Assembly (NCBI GenBank): GCA_903928275.1
Contig: CAIYQJ010000381.1
Coordinates: forward strand, 1-6,122
DNA length: 6,122 nucleotides
Direction of reading: 5' to 3'
Source of the DNA: an uncultured Chloroflexota bacterium
Lineage (GTDB): Bacteria > Chloroflexota > Limnocylindria > Limnocylindrales > CSP1-4
Positions 1-5,445 of the stretch are shown one piece after another (positions within the stretch are counted from its first letter, which is position 1; each line of letters starts with the position of its first letter). Made by a program: the position numbers and the translations under genes. The notes under the pieces were generated by a model. The model ran no database searches, was not told where the DNA came from, and saw nothing but the letters and a program-made list of their open reading frames with translations.

Positions 1-170
1 CACGGCATCCGCGTGCAGAGTGCCTTCGAGACCCGGCGCTCGTGCCTTCTGGGTGCGAACCGGGCCGCGATCGAGTGGAACGGCCGGCGGATCCGGCGGG
101 CTGGTGGTCCGGCGCTCGACTCCGGCCACCGCGACGACGAGACCGCACGACCCTATATGGGGTGCGAACG
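1..170. other. Upstream region without a supportable gene
   Basis: All forward frames are open for long distances here because of the high GC content, but none gives a recognisable protein and none has a stop that would mark the end of an upstream gene in a convincing frame. The tail of a gene beginning left of the window cannot be excluded. The only visible signals are an AT-rich hexamer, TATATG at 154-159, and a 10-base direct repeat, GGGTGCGAAC, at 51-60 and 160-169, the second copy lying between that hexamer and the start of the following gene. Confidence 0.4.
154..159 (+). promoter_or_regulatory. Candidate -10 box of the repeat-protein gene
   Basis: TATATG stands out as the only AT-rich hexamer in the GC-rich upstream stretch and lies 11 bases before the ATG at 171. 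A transcript starting about 7 bases after it would have a leader of only a few bases. No convincing -35 box is visible at the usual distance, and the hexamer fits the TANNNT pattern of the other promoters in this window imperfectly (last base G). Confidence 0.3.
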
Positions 171-1889
171 ATGGTCGGCCATCGGCGTGCTGCGGCGCTC
201 GCCGCGGCCTTGCTCATCGTCTTCATGGTGCCCGCCATGGCACCGCAAGGGGTCGCGCAGGCCACGACAGGTGCCGGCACGATCTTCGGCACGGTCACTG
301 GTCCCTACGGCGCCGCGGTGGTCGGTGCGAGCGTTTCCGCGTGCTACGGGGCGGATTGCGAGGTCAGCTCGACCAATTCGTCCGGCTCCTTCTCGATGAG
401 CGTGACGGACGGAACGTACATCGTTCACGTGACGCCTCTCTTCGGCTCGGGCTACCCATCGGGCTTCTTCAACAGCTACGCCTCGGGCAACTTCAGCCAG
501 TCGACGTCGACGGGGATCCCCGTCCTCGCGGATGCCCACGACGCCAGCATGCAACTGCCCTACGGGCCTTCCCCCACCGTCGGTTCGATCTCCGGGACCG
601 TCGTGGGCGCCAGTTACGGTTCGCTTCAGGGCGGGACCGTGACGGCCTGCACGGCCTGGTCGTCCTGCGCCTTCGACACGATCGACGCCAACGGCGCGTA
701 CTGGATCGACACGCCGGTAGCCGGCACGTACACGCTGACGATCAGCCCGCCGAGCGGCTCGGGCTACCCGTTCGGCTACTACTCGGTCGGTTCCGCGGGC
801 AACTTCTCGACCAACGTCTCCTTCGCGACCTCGTTCTCCGTCGGGAGCACGCCCGTCGGGTTGCCCCTCATCACGCTCTCCGGCTACTCCCCTGGCTCCG
901 GCTCGATCTCCGGGACGGTCGTCGGCGCCAACAGCGCCTCGCTCGCCGGCGGCACCGTCACTGCGTGCCCGTCCGCGTCCTGGTGGTGGACGTGCGCGAG
1001 CGCGACCATCGCGTGGAACGGCTCGTACTGGATCGGCAGCCTCCCGAGCGGCACCTACGTCGTCTCGATCACGCCGCCGACCTCGTCGTTCCTGTCCGGC
1101 TGGTATTCGAACTGGACATCCGGCAACTTCACGACCAGCGCATCCTCGGCGACCGCCGTGAGCGTCTGGAACACCAATGTCTGGCTGCCCCTGATCGTCG
1201 TGCCGGGCTACGCCCCGGTGCCCACGTGGGGCACGATCTCCGGGACCGTCGTCGGCGCCAATAGCGGCTCGCTCGCGGGCGGGACGGTCCAGGCGTGCAC
1301 CGCCGGGTACTCCTGCACCACGGCCACCATCGGCTCCACCGGCTCCTTCTGGTTCGGCACCCTCGTGGCGGGCACCTACACTCTGTCCATCATCCCGACG
1401 ACTGCGTCGGGCTACCCGTCCGGCTACTACGCTGCCGGCGCGGTCGGCAACTTCACGACCAACGTGGCCTCTGCCACCGCCTTCTCCGTGTGGAACACGA
1501 ACATCGTCCTGCCGCAGATCACCGTGCCGGGCACGGGCACCGGCGGCATCGTCGTCGTGACCCCGCAGGCATACATCGTCTGGGCCTACCTCCGGCCCGA
1601 GTTCTCCGACGGCACCGGCACCTCCCTCCGGATCGCGCAGGGCGACCGCGCCGAGCTCGCCTCGATGATCGACCCGAAGCTCGCCGGCATGCGCGTCGAC
1701 GTCTGGCGGCGGCTCGCCGGCCAGGACTGGGTCCTGATCACGACGCGCGGGATCTCCACCGAGGGCTGGGTCATCTACCGGTTCACCGCCACCGGCGGCA
1801 CGAACGGGGCCCAGTTCCGCTTCCATCTTCCGAGCACGTCCCTCACGCTGAGCGTGTGGAGCGTCGCGCGGACCGTGAGGCTTCTATAG
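171..1889 (+). CDS. Secreted repeat protein with carboxypeptidase-regulatory-like (CnaB/Ig-type) domains
   Basis: The predicted product has 572 residues. The ATG at 171 is chosen because it begins a classical Sec signal peptide: basic VGHRR, a hydrophobic stretch at about residues 7-25, and a likely signal peptidase I site after VAQA (residue 31). An upstream in-frame ATG at 42 would bury this signal. Four tandem domains follow, beginning near residues 36, 138, 244 and 354. Each opens with G-[ST]-I-x-G-T-V-x-G, continues with a V-x-A-C segment carrying a second nearby cysteine, then a G-T-Y beta-strand motif, and (repeats 1, 2 and 4, loosely in 3) an aromatic GYP-x-G-[FY]-[FY] followed by GNF[ST]. 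This layout matches carboxypeptidase regulatory-like or CnaB-type beta-sandwich repeats of extracellular proteins. Residues 460-572 form a different beta-rich domain resembling bacterial Ig-like modules. No LPXTG signal, C-terminal membrane helix or enzymatic motif is visible, so the protein is probably released or loosely attached. A structural, adhesive or matrix role is an inference. Confidence 0.8.
   Translation: MVGHRRAAALAAALLIVFMVPAMAPQGVAQATTGAGTIFGTVTGPYGAAVVGASVSACYGADCEVSSTNSSGSFSMSVTDGTYIVHVTPLFGSGYPSGFFNSYASGNFSQSTSTGIPVLADAHDASMQLPYGPSPTVGSISGTVVGASYGSLQGGTVTACTAWSSCAFDTIDANGAYWIDTPVAGTYTLTISPPSGSGYPFGYYSVGSAGNFSTNVSFATSFSVGSTPVGLPLITLSGYSPGSGSISGTVVGANSASLAGGTVTACPSASWWWTCASATIAWNGSYWIGSLPSGTYVVSITPPTSSFLSGWYSNWTSGNFTTSASSATAVSVWNTNVWLPLIVVPGYAPVPTWGTISGTVVGANSGSLAGGTVQACTAGYSCTTATIGSTGSFWFGTLVAGTYTLSIIPTTASGYPSGYYAAGAVGNFTTNVASATAFSVWNTNIVLPQITVPGTGTGGIVVVTPQAYIVWAYLRPEFSDGTGTSLRIAQGDRAELASMIDPKLAGMRVDVWRRLAGQDWVLITTRGISTEGWVIYRFTATGGTNGAQFRFHLPSTSLTLSVWSVARTVRLL
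276..1530 (+). repeat. Four in-frame coding repeats (102-110 codons each)
   Basis: The repeats begin at about 276, 582, 900 and 1230, giving periods of 306, 318 and 330 bases, all multiples of three. Repeats 2-4 are clearly related at the DNA level: each begins with the core ATCTCCGGGAC followed by GTCGT and GGCGCCA with very few changes. Repeat 1 is more diverged (GTIFGTVTG at the protein level). This indicates internal duplication of one domain, with repeats 2-4 the more recent copies. Each copy has exactly two cysteines, spaced by 4, 5, 8 and 5 residues respectively. Confidence 0.8.
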
Positions 1890-1902
1890 ATCAGGCCACT
1901 GA

Positions 1903-1935
1903 CGCCGGGTCGGGCGCCGCGAGCCCGACCCGGCG
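1903..1935 (+). terminator. Hairpin terminator candidate 1 after the repeat-protein gene
   Basis: Arms 1903-1915 and 1923-1935 are perfectly complementary over 13 base pairs (CGCCGGGTCGGGC with its complement), with a 7-base loop at 1916-1922. It begins 13 bases after the TAG stop. There is no T-run after it, so it is either a T-poor terminator of the kind common in high-GC genomes or an mRNA 3' end stabiliser. Confidence 0.6.
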
Positions 1936-1945
1936 GATCATCCAC

Positions 1946-1973
1946 GAGGAGGCGACCCCCGGGTCGCCTCCTC
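1946..1973 (+). terminator. Hairpin terminator candidate 2, directly after the first
   Basis: Arms 1946-1958 and 1961-1973 are perfectly complementary over 13 base pairs (GAGGAGGCGACCC with its complement) around a 2-base centre. The innermost pairs must open to form a real loop. The 3' side runs into a pyrimidine-rich CCTCCTCTTC. It lies 10 bases after the first hairpin and about 50 bases before the promoter of the next gene, the expected place for insulating two same-direction units. Confidence 0.6.
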
Positions 1974-2024
1974 TTCGAGTCTCCGGCCGGGCGCGACGCG
2001 GATCGGTCCCGCGCCGACCTGCGC

Positions 2025-2030
2025 TACGCT
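2025..2030 (+). promoter_or_regulatory. -10 box for a leaderless transcript of the CapA-like gene
   Basis: TACGCT fits the TANNNT -10 pattern and is separated by exactly 6 bases (GGACAC) from the ATG at 2037. Transcription normally starts about 6-7 bases after the -10 box, which would put the first transcribed base at or next to the start codon. No Shine-Dalgarno sequence is present before the ATG, consistent with leaderless translation. No clear -35 box is seen. Confidence 0.45.
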
Positions 2031-2036
2031 GGACAC

Positions 2037-3878
2037 ATGACCGACAGCTCTGGGCCGCAGCTTCCCCCTCCATCCGCGTCCGGCCGTGCCGTGGCGGACG
2101 GCCCACCGCCGATCGAGTCCTCGATCCGGGCGACCCGCACGGCCCGCCCGGCTGGCGCCCCCTCCACGGCCGCGGAGGGTCCACGGACGACCCGGTCCGC
2201 CTCCCGCGCACGGCCCCTCCGCCGCCGCCGTGATCCACGCCTGGGGATCGCAGCCGGCGTGGTCGGCGTCGTCATCGTGGCCGTCGCGGTCATCGCGCTG
2301 TCCGGACACGGCGGGACCGCGGCCACCGCGAGCGCCGCGGGCAGCCCGGCGGCGAGCGCTCCGGGCATCGCCGGCGCCGCCCCTGCGAGCGCCTCCAGCG
2401 CTCTGTCGCCCACCGCGTCGGGCGCCGTCGTCGTGCCCGGGCCGGTCGCCGGCTCCGCGGCCACGTTCCAGCTTGCGCTGGTCGCGCCGAACGACGACTT
2501 CCGGGCCGGGTACACGTCGGCGCAGGTCGCTGCGCTCGTGAAGTCTGGCAAGGTCCGCATCCCGTGCGGGCTGACCTCGGCCTCGATCGCGGGTGCGGCG
2601 GTCACGCTGCCTGCCGCCTGCATGAAGGCGACGTCGATCCCCGCCCTCCTCGCGAAGACGGCCGGTGCCCTCGCGCTGCTCCCGCCGGGGCTCGTGGACC
2701 CGCGAGTGAAGGCGCTGACGATCGACGGCGCGGACCTGTTCGGGAACACCGTGATCCGGAAGCGTGCGTACCCGCTCACCGGCACGTCGGACGCGCTGCC
2801 CGCGGAGATGGCCGGCGCCGCCACACTCTATGACGCGAACGACATCCGGACCATCGTGAGCACCGGCGACACGTGCCCGGACCGCGACGTGAGCCTGTGG
2901 GCCGTCGTGAAGAGCAAGGGCTGGGACTGGACGCTCAAGGGTGGCACCGCCCGGTATACGGGCGTCCACATGGACCGCCAGTTCGACGGCCCCGCGGGGA
3001 ACGGCTGGCCCGTGGTGACCGCGGTGCGCACCGGGACCGGGATCGGCGGGGTCTGGTCGATGATCCACGACGCGGACATCGCGGTGAACGACTTCGAATG
3101 TCCGACCGTCGCCGGCTTCACGCAGCACAACAGCGGCACGTACTTCACGATCGACCCGCGCGTCATGGGGCTCATGAAGCGCGTGGGGATGGACGTCCTG
3201 TCGCTCGCGTCGAACCACATCACCGACCTCGGCACGGACGGCATCCTCCAGACCGTGAAGCACGCCGACGCGGCCGGAGTGCTGCACGCGGGGGCCGGGA
3301 AGAACATCGCTGCCGCGATGAAGCCTGCGATCGTGAACGTGCGCGGGCTGCGGTTCGCGATCCTCTCATGGGACGCCACGGGGCAATCGAGGTCCGCGAC
3401 CCCGACGCTGGCGGGATCCCTCCGTCCCACCGCCGCGAACGTGAAGAAGGCCGTGGCGCTTGCGCGGAAGCAGGCCGACATCGTCATCGCGATGCCCCAG
3501 TGGAACTGGCCCGAGTACTCGGCGCCGTTCGCGAAGATCGCGCTGCAGCAGCGGGACGCGTGGTTCGCCGCCGGCGTCGACGACATCCTCGGGAGCGGGA
3601 CGCACTGGGCGGGCGCCATCTCCGTCACGCGCCCCGACCCCGCGAAGGGCTGGCGGGTCGCCGTGACGAGTCACGGGAACTTCCTCTTCGGCCAGAGCTG
3701 GAGCCGGCAGACCCAGGAGGGGCTCATCTACGAGCTGGCGTTCCGGGGGAAGGACCTCGTGCAGGTCCGCTTCCACCCGTACATCGTCATGGACTCGGCG
3801 CAGCCAAGCCTCACCGACCCGCAGACCGACGGCGTGTTCATCCAGAAGCAGATGCTCTCGTCGAGCTACCTGCCGTAG
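2037..3878 (+). CDS. Membrane-anchored CapA-family protein (poly-gamma-glutamate synthesis CapA-like)
   Basis: The predicted product has 613 residues. Residues 1-66 are a Pro/Ala/Arg-rich cytoplasmic tail ending in a basic cluster. Residues 69-89 form one membrane helix, so the rest should be outside the cell. Residues 92-140 are an Ala/Ser/Pro-rich linker. Residues 141-265 form a domain I cannot name with certainty; its PxxLVDPRVKALTIDG and YPLTG segments resemble the region often found ahead of CapA domains in such proteins. Residues 272-600 follow the CapA pattern: TGDTCPDRD, DADIAVNDFECP (family: NLE), SLASNHITDLGTDGI, GVLHAGAGKN, ADIVIAMPQWNWPEY (family: HWGxEY), GSGTHW (family: GHHPH) and SHGNFLFG (family: LGNF). 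CapA/PgsA proteins act in poly-gamma-glutamate capsule formation or related envelope polymer processing. No capB/capC-type partner genes are next to it, so the substrate is unknown. Several metal-site histidines appear replaced. The gene stands alone between terminator-like hairpins. Confidence 0.82.
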   Translation: MTDSSGPQLPPPSASGRAVADGPPPIESSIRATRTARPAGAPSTAAEGPRTTRSASRARPLRRRRDPRLGIAAGVVGVVIVAVAVIALSGHGGTAATASAAGSPAASAPGIAGAAPASASSALSPTASGAVVVPGPVAGSAATFQLALVAPNDDFRAGYTSAQVAALVKSGKVRIPCGLTSASIAGAAVTLPAACMKATSIPALLAKTAGALALLPPGLVDPRVKALTIDGADLFGNTVIRKRAYPLTGTSDALPAEMAGAATLYDANDIRTIVSTGDTCPDRDVSLWAVVKSKGWDWTLKGGTARYTGVHMDRQFDGPAGNGWPVVTAVRTGTGIGGVWSMIHDADIAVNDFECPTVAGFTQHNSGTYFTIDPRVMGLMKRVGMDVLSLASNHITDLGTDGILQTVKHADAAGVLHAGAGKNIAAAMKPAIVNVRGLRFAILSWDATGQSRSATPTLAGSLRPTAANVKKAVALARKQADIVIAMPQWNWPEYSAPFAKIALQQRDAWFAAGVDDILGSGTHWAGAISVTRPDPAKGWRVAVTSHGNFLFGQSWSRQTQEGLIYELAFRGKDLVQVRFHPYIVMDSAQPSLTDPQTDGVFIQKQMLSSSYLP

Positions 3879-3906
3879 GCGCCGACCGGCGCGACACCAC
3901 GGCGCC

Positions 3907-3930
3907 GGGGGCCTGGGACACCGGGCCCCT
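3907..3930. terminator. Bidirectional terminator between convergent genes
   Basis: The segment folds as GGGGGCCTGG, a GACA loop, then CCGGGCCCCT: about 9-10 base pairs including G-T wobbles. It lies 28 bases after the stop of the CapA-like gene and 23 bases after the stop of the leftward adenosyltransferase gene, so it can serve both. A smaller hairpin, GCGCCG-AC-CGGCGC, lies just after the CapA-like stop at about 3880-3893. Neither has a T-run. Confidence 0.5.
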
Positions 3931-3953
3931 GAAGGCCGTCCGACAGATCCGGG

Positions 3954-4577
3954 TCAGCGGGCCCTGGACGGCGTCGACGGTCGCAGCTCGGCCTGCTCGG
4001 CGGCCCGGGCCAGCACCCAGACGAGATCCGACAGTCGGTTCAGGTACGGGAGCAGGTACTCGCCGGGGATGAGACCGGAGGGCCCCAGTCCGACGGCGCG
4101 ACGCTCGGCGCGGCGGAGGATCGTGCGGGTGAGCTCCAGCGCGGCAGACACGTGCGTCTCGCCGGGCACGACGAACTCGTGCGGCATCCGGACGCGCGCC
4201 TCGAGCCCCGCAAGGGTGACCTCGAGCGCGTCGAGCATCTCGATCGAGACGCGCGTCTCGCCGTCCCGGAGGCGATCCCACGCGGCCGGGTCTGCTGCGA
4301 GCTCGGCACCGACGACGAACAGCTCGCGCTGGAGTCGCAGGACCAGGTCGGCCATGCCCGCGAGCGACTGCGGCAGGGTCCCGGCGGCCGCGCGACCGAG
4401 CAGCTCTGCGCGGGCGAGCCCGAAGGCCGCCACGGCCTCGTCGATCGTGCCGTACGCCTCGGCGCGGGGGTCGTCCTTCGCGATGCGCGGGCCGCCGAAG
4501 AGGAGCGCGGTGGAGCCGTCGTCGCCCCGGCGCGTCGCGACGGCGGAGTGCTCGAGCGGGTCCGTCGTCCTGGTCAC
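3954..4577 (-). CDS. ATP:cob(I)alamin adenosyltransferase, PduO type
   Basis: The predicted product has 207 residues, close to the usual 180-200 of this cytoplasmic family. It transfers the 5'-deoxyadenosyl group of ATP to cob(I)alamin, the last step in forming coenzyme B12. Visible signatures are the N-terminal ATP-binding segment TRRGDDGST (residues 15-23), RIAKDDPRAEAYGTIDEA (31-48), FVVPGE (135-140), the arginine-rich helix RTILRRAERR (151-160) and NRLSDLVWVLAR (180-191). Usual family forms are TxTGDxG, PGG and NRLSD, so the Gly-Asp-x-Gly, RRAER and NRLSD motifs are kept while PGG reads PGE. I chose the GTG at 4577 because it overlaps the TGA of the preceding gene by four bases (GTGA), typical of translational coupling. 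A GTG three bases upstream or an ATG at 4607 are alternatives; the ATG would add ten unconserved residues. Names used for this family include pduO, cobO and MMAB, but this copy cannot be tied to a specific operon name. Confidence 0.9.
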   Translation of the reverse strand: MTRTTDPLEHSAVATRRGDDGSTALLFGGPRIAKDDPRAEAYGTIDEAVAAFGLARAELLGRAAAGTLPQSLAGMADLVLRLQRELFVVGAELAADPAAWDRLRDGETRVSIEMLDALEVTLAGLEARVRMPHEFVVPGETHVSAALELTRTILRRAERRAVGLGPSGLIPGEYLLPYLNRLSDLVWVLARAAEQAELRPSTPSRAR

Positions 4578-4948
4578 CACATCAGGCCCGCGTCGCGCGG
4601 GTCCCATCGCTCGGCGAGGAGCGTCACCTTCACCGGCTGGTCCAGCGCCGCCTCGGCCTGCTCCCGGACCTGGGCGATCATCGAGCCGGCGTACGGGCAG
4701 AAGGGCGTCGTGAGGATCATCTTCACCTCGGACTCGGTCTCGCCGAGGATGATCTGCTTGATGAGCGCGAGCTCCACCACGTTCATCCCGATCTCGGGAT
4801 CGACGACGGACCGGAGCGCGTCGAGGACCGCCAGCTCGCGAGCACGACGGACCGGATCGAATCCCGGCGTTGTGGGCTCGGCGGACGAGGCGTCCGGGGT
4901 AGTCCCGGGAGTCGAGATGGCCCCGGGAATGGAGGTGGGTTCGGTCAT
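4574..4948 (-). CDS. MIP18/DUF59-family iron-sulfur assembly protein (SufT/PaaD-like)
   Basis: The predicted product has 124 residues. Residues 1-30 are a Thr/Pro/Ser-rich, probably disordered extension. Residues 33-118 carry the family signature: an N-terminal helix, VVDPEIGMNVVELALI (48-63), MILTTPFCPYAGSMI (77-91) with the conserved cysteine at 84, a helix ending in QAEAALDQ, the strand VKVTLLAERWDP (106-117) and a short tail. Family members, such as SufT, the MIP18 proteins of cytosolic Fe-S targeting and PaaD of phenylacetyl-CoA oxygenase maturation, act in Fe-S cluster assembly or transfer. No suf or paa genes are nearby, so the client is unknown. Its stop overlaps the start of the adenosyltransferase gene by four bases, so the two form one operon. 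No strong ribosome-binding site is seen before the ATG at 4948. Confidence 0.85.
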   Translation of the reverse strand: MTEPTSIPGAISTPGTTPDASSAEPTTPGFDPVRRARELAVLDALRSVVDPEIGMNVVELALIKQIILGETESEVKMILTTPFCPYAGSMIAQVREQAEAALDQPVKVTLLAERWDPRDAGLMW

Positions 4949-4984
4949 CGTGTCGTCAGGTCCCGATGCGGGTGTGTGCAGGAG

Positions 4985-4993
4985 AGAATACCA
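4985..4993 (-). promoter_or_regulatory. Extended -10 box for the DUF59-adenosyltransferase operon
   Basis: Read leftward, the sequence is TGGTATTCT, which contains the extended -10 TGN element plus TATTCT. It lies 36 bases before the ATG at 4948, so the predicted transcript would have a leader of roughly 30 bases. No matching -35 element is evident, which is acceptable for an extended -10 promoter. This is sequence-pattern evidence only. Confidence 0.35.
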
Positions 4994-5032
4994 CCGCGAC
5001 GCGAGATACCCGAGCGAATGAGTCGGATATAG

Positions 5033-5080
5033 GGCGGGTCGCCGGGGGATGGCGGGTCGCCGGGGGATGGCGGGTCGCCG
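5033..5080. repeat. 18-bp tandem repeat, 2.7 copies
   Basis: The unit GGCGGGTCGCCGGGGGAT occurs perfectly at 5033-5050 and 5051-5068, followed by the first 12 bases of a third copy at 5069-5080. Each copy contains a small inverted repeat, GGCG-GGT-CGCC. The unit length is a multiple of three, but no gene on either strand is supported across it, so the phase probably has no coding meaning. Confidence 0.9.
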
Positions 5081-5083
5081 TCG

Positions 5084-5106
5084 CGCCGGGAGCCCGCGTC
5101 CCGGCG
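5084..5106 (-). terminator. Hairpin terminator candidate after the DUF433 gene
   Basis: Arms CGCCGGG (5084-5090) and CCCGGCG (5100-5106) form a perfect 7-bp stem with a 9-base loop, starting 11 bases after the leftward stop at 5118. There is no T-run. The adjoining tandem repeat could extend the structured region on the mRNA. Confidence 0.4.
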
Positions 5107-5117
5107 GGCCGCGCCCG

Positions 5118-5444
5118 TCAGGCTGCGACGGGCGGCTTGACGACGATCCCGGGCGCCCGGAGTCGCTCCGGCAGGCCCGCGGCCTCCTCGTCCGTGTAGC
5201 CGGGCCCGACGAGCGACCCGTCAGACTCGATGAACGCGCCGTAGCGCTCCGGGTGCTCGGCGGCGAACACGTACGCGGCCGCGATCCCCATCCGCCGCAG
5301 CTCGGGATGACGGGTGACGATCTCGACGAGCGTGAGCCCGTTGCGGCGCATCTCGAGCAGCTGGCCGACCGTCACGCGGCTCCCGTGGCAGAACGGCTCG
5401 CCGTTCATGACGAGCGGGTCGGCCTGGACCCACTTGATCGTCAC
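5118..5444 (-). CDS. DUF433 (VapB45-fold antitoxin-like) protein
   Basis: The predicted product has 108 residues. The GTG at 5444 is chosen because it begins the family pattern and lies one base after the TGA of the upstream gene; an ATG at 5495 would run 17 unconserved residues deep into the upstream gene. Residues 5-63 match the DUF433 layout: an opening strand WVQADPLVMNGEPFCHGSRVTV (family: DP-x3-GGKPVIKGTRITV), then a helix-turn-helix-like LLEMRRNGLTLVEIVTRHPELRRMGIAAAYVFAA. Residues 64-108 are a charged tail ending in a Pro/Val-rich segment. DUF433 proteins often act as antitoxins beside PIN-type (DUF5615) toxins and are thought to bind DNA. No PIN-like gene is adjacent, so this may be an orphan regulator or may work with the protein encoded upstream. 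A possible AAGGG ribosome-binding site lies inside the end of the upstream gene. Confidence 0.75.
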   Translation of the reverse strand: MTIKWVQADPLVMNGEPFCHGSRVTVGQLLEMRRNGLTLVEIVTRHPELRRMGIAAAYVFAAEHPERYGAFIESDGSLVGPGYTDEEAAGLPERLRAPGIVVKPPVAA

Positions 5445-5445
5445 G

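Larger units (their letters stand above)
4949..5117. other. Intergenic region between two leftward operons
   Basis: This stretch lies between the stop of the DUF433 gene and the start of the DUF59 gene. It holds a candidate terminator near the DUF433 end, an 18-base tandem repeat in the middle, an AT-rich patch (GGATATAGGG, 5025-5034) and the candidate promoter of the DUF59 operon. No coding sequence is supported here. Confidence 0.6.

Noticed and set aside
42..170. In-frame ATG at 42 as start of the repeat protein
   Set aside because: It would put 43 Arg/Pro-rich residues before a well-formed signal peptide and span the AT-rich promoter-like hexamer.
153..1826. 557-codon open frame on the minus strand opposite the repeat-protein gene
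   Set aside because: It is Arg/Gly/Asp-rich low-information sequence mirroring the plus-strand codons, with no signal peptide, domain or promoter. It is a shadow caused by high GC content.
1946..1955. GAGGAGG as a strong ribosome-binding site
   Set aside because: It lies inside a 13-bp stem, no start codon follows at the right distance, and the next gene begins about 80 bases later with a leaderless promoter.
1938..3287. 449-codon open frame on the minus strand opposite the CapA-like gene
   Set aside because: It runs through the terminator hairpins and has biased Arg/Gly/His/Val composition without any family motif. The plus-strand frame has clear CapA motifs.
4578..4607. ATG at 4607 as start of the adenosyltransferase
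   Set aside because: The extra residues are not conserved in the family, and the GTG at 4577 gives a typical four-base stop/start overlap. It remains possible but less likely.
5033..5080. Tandem repeat as a CRISPR array
   Set aside because: The 18-base units are contiguous without unique spacers and no cas gene is present.
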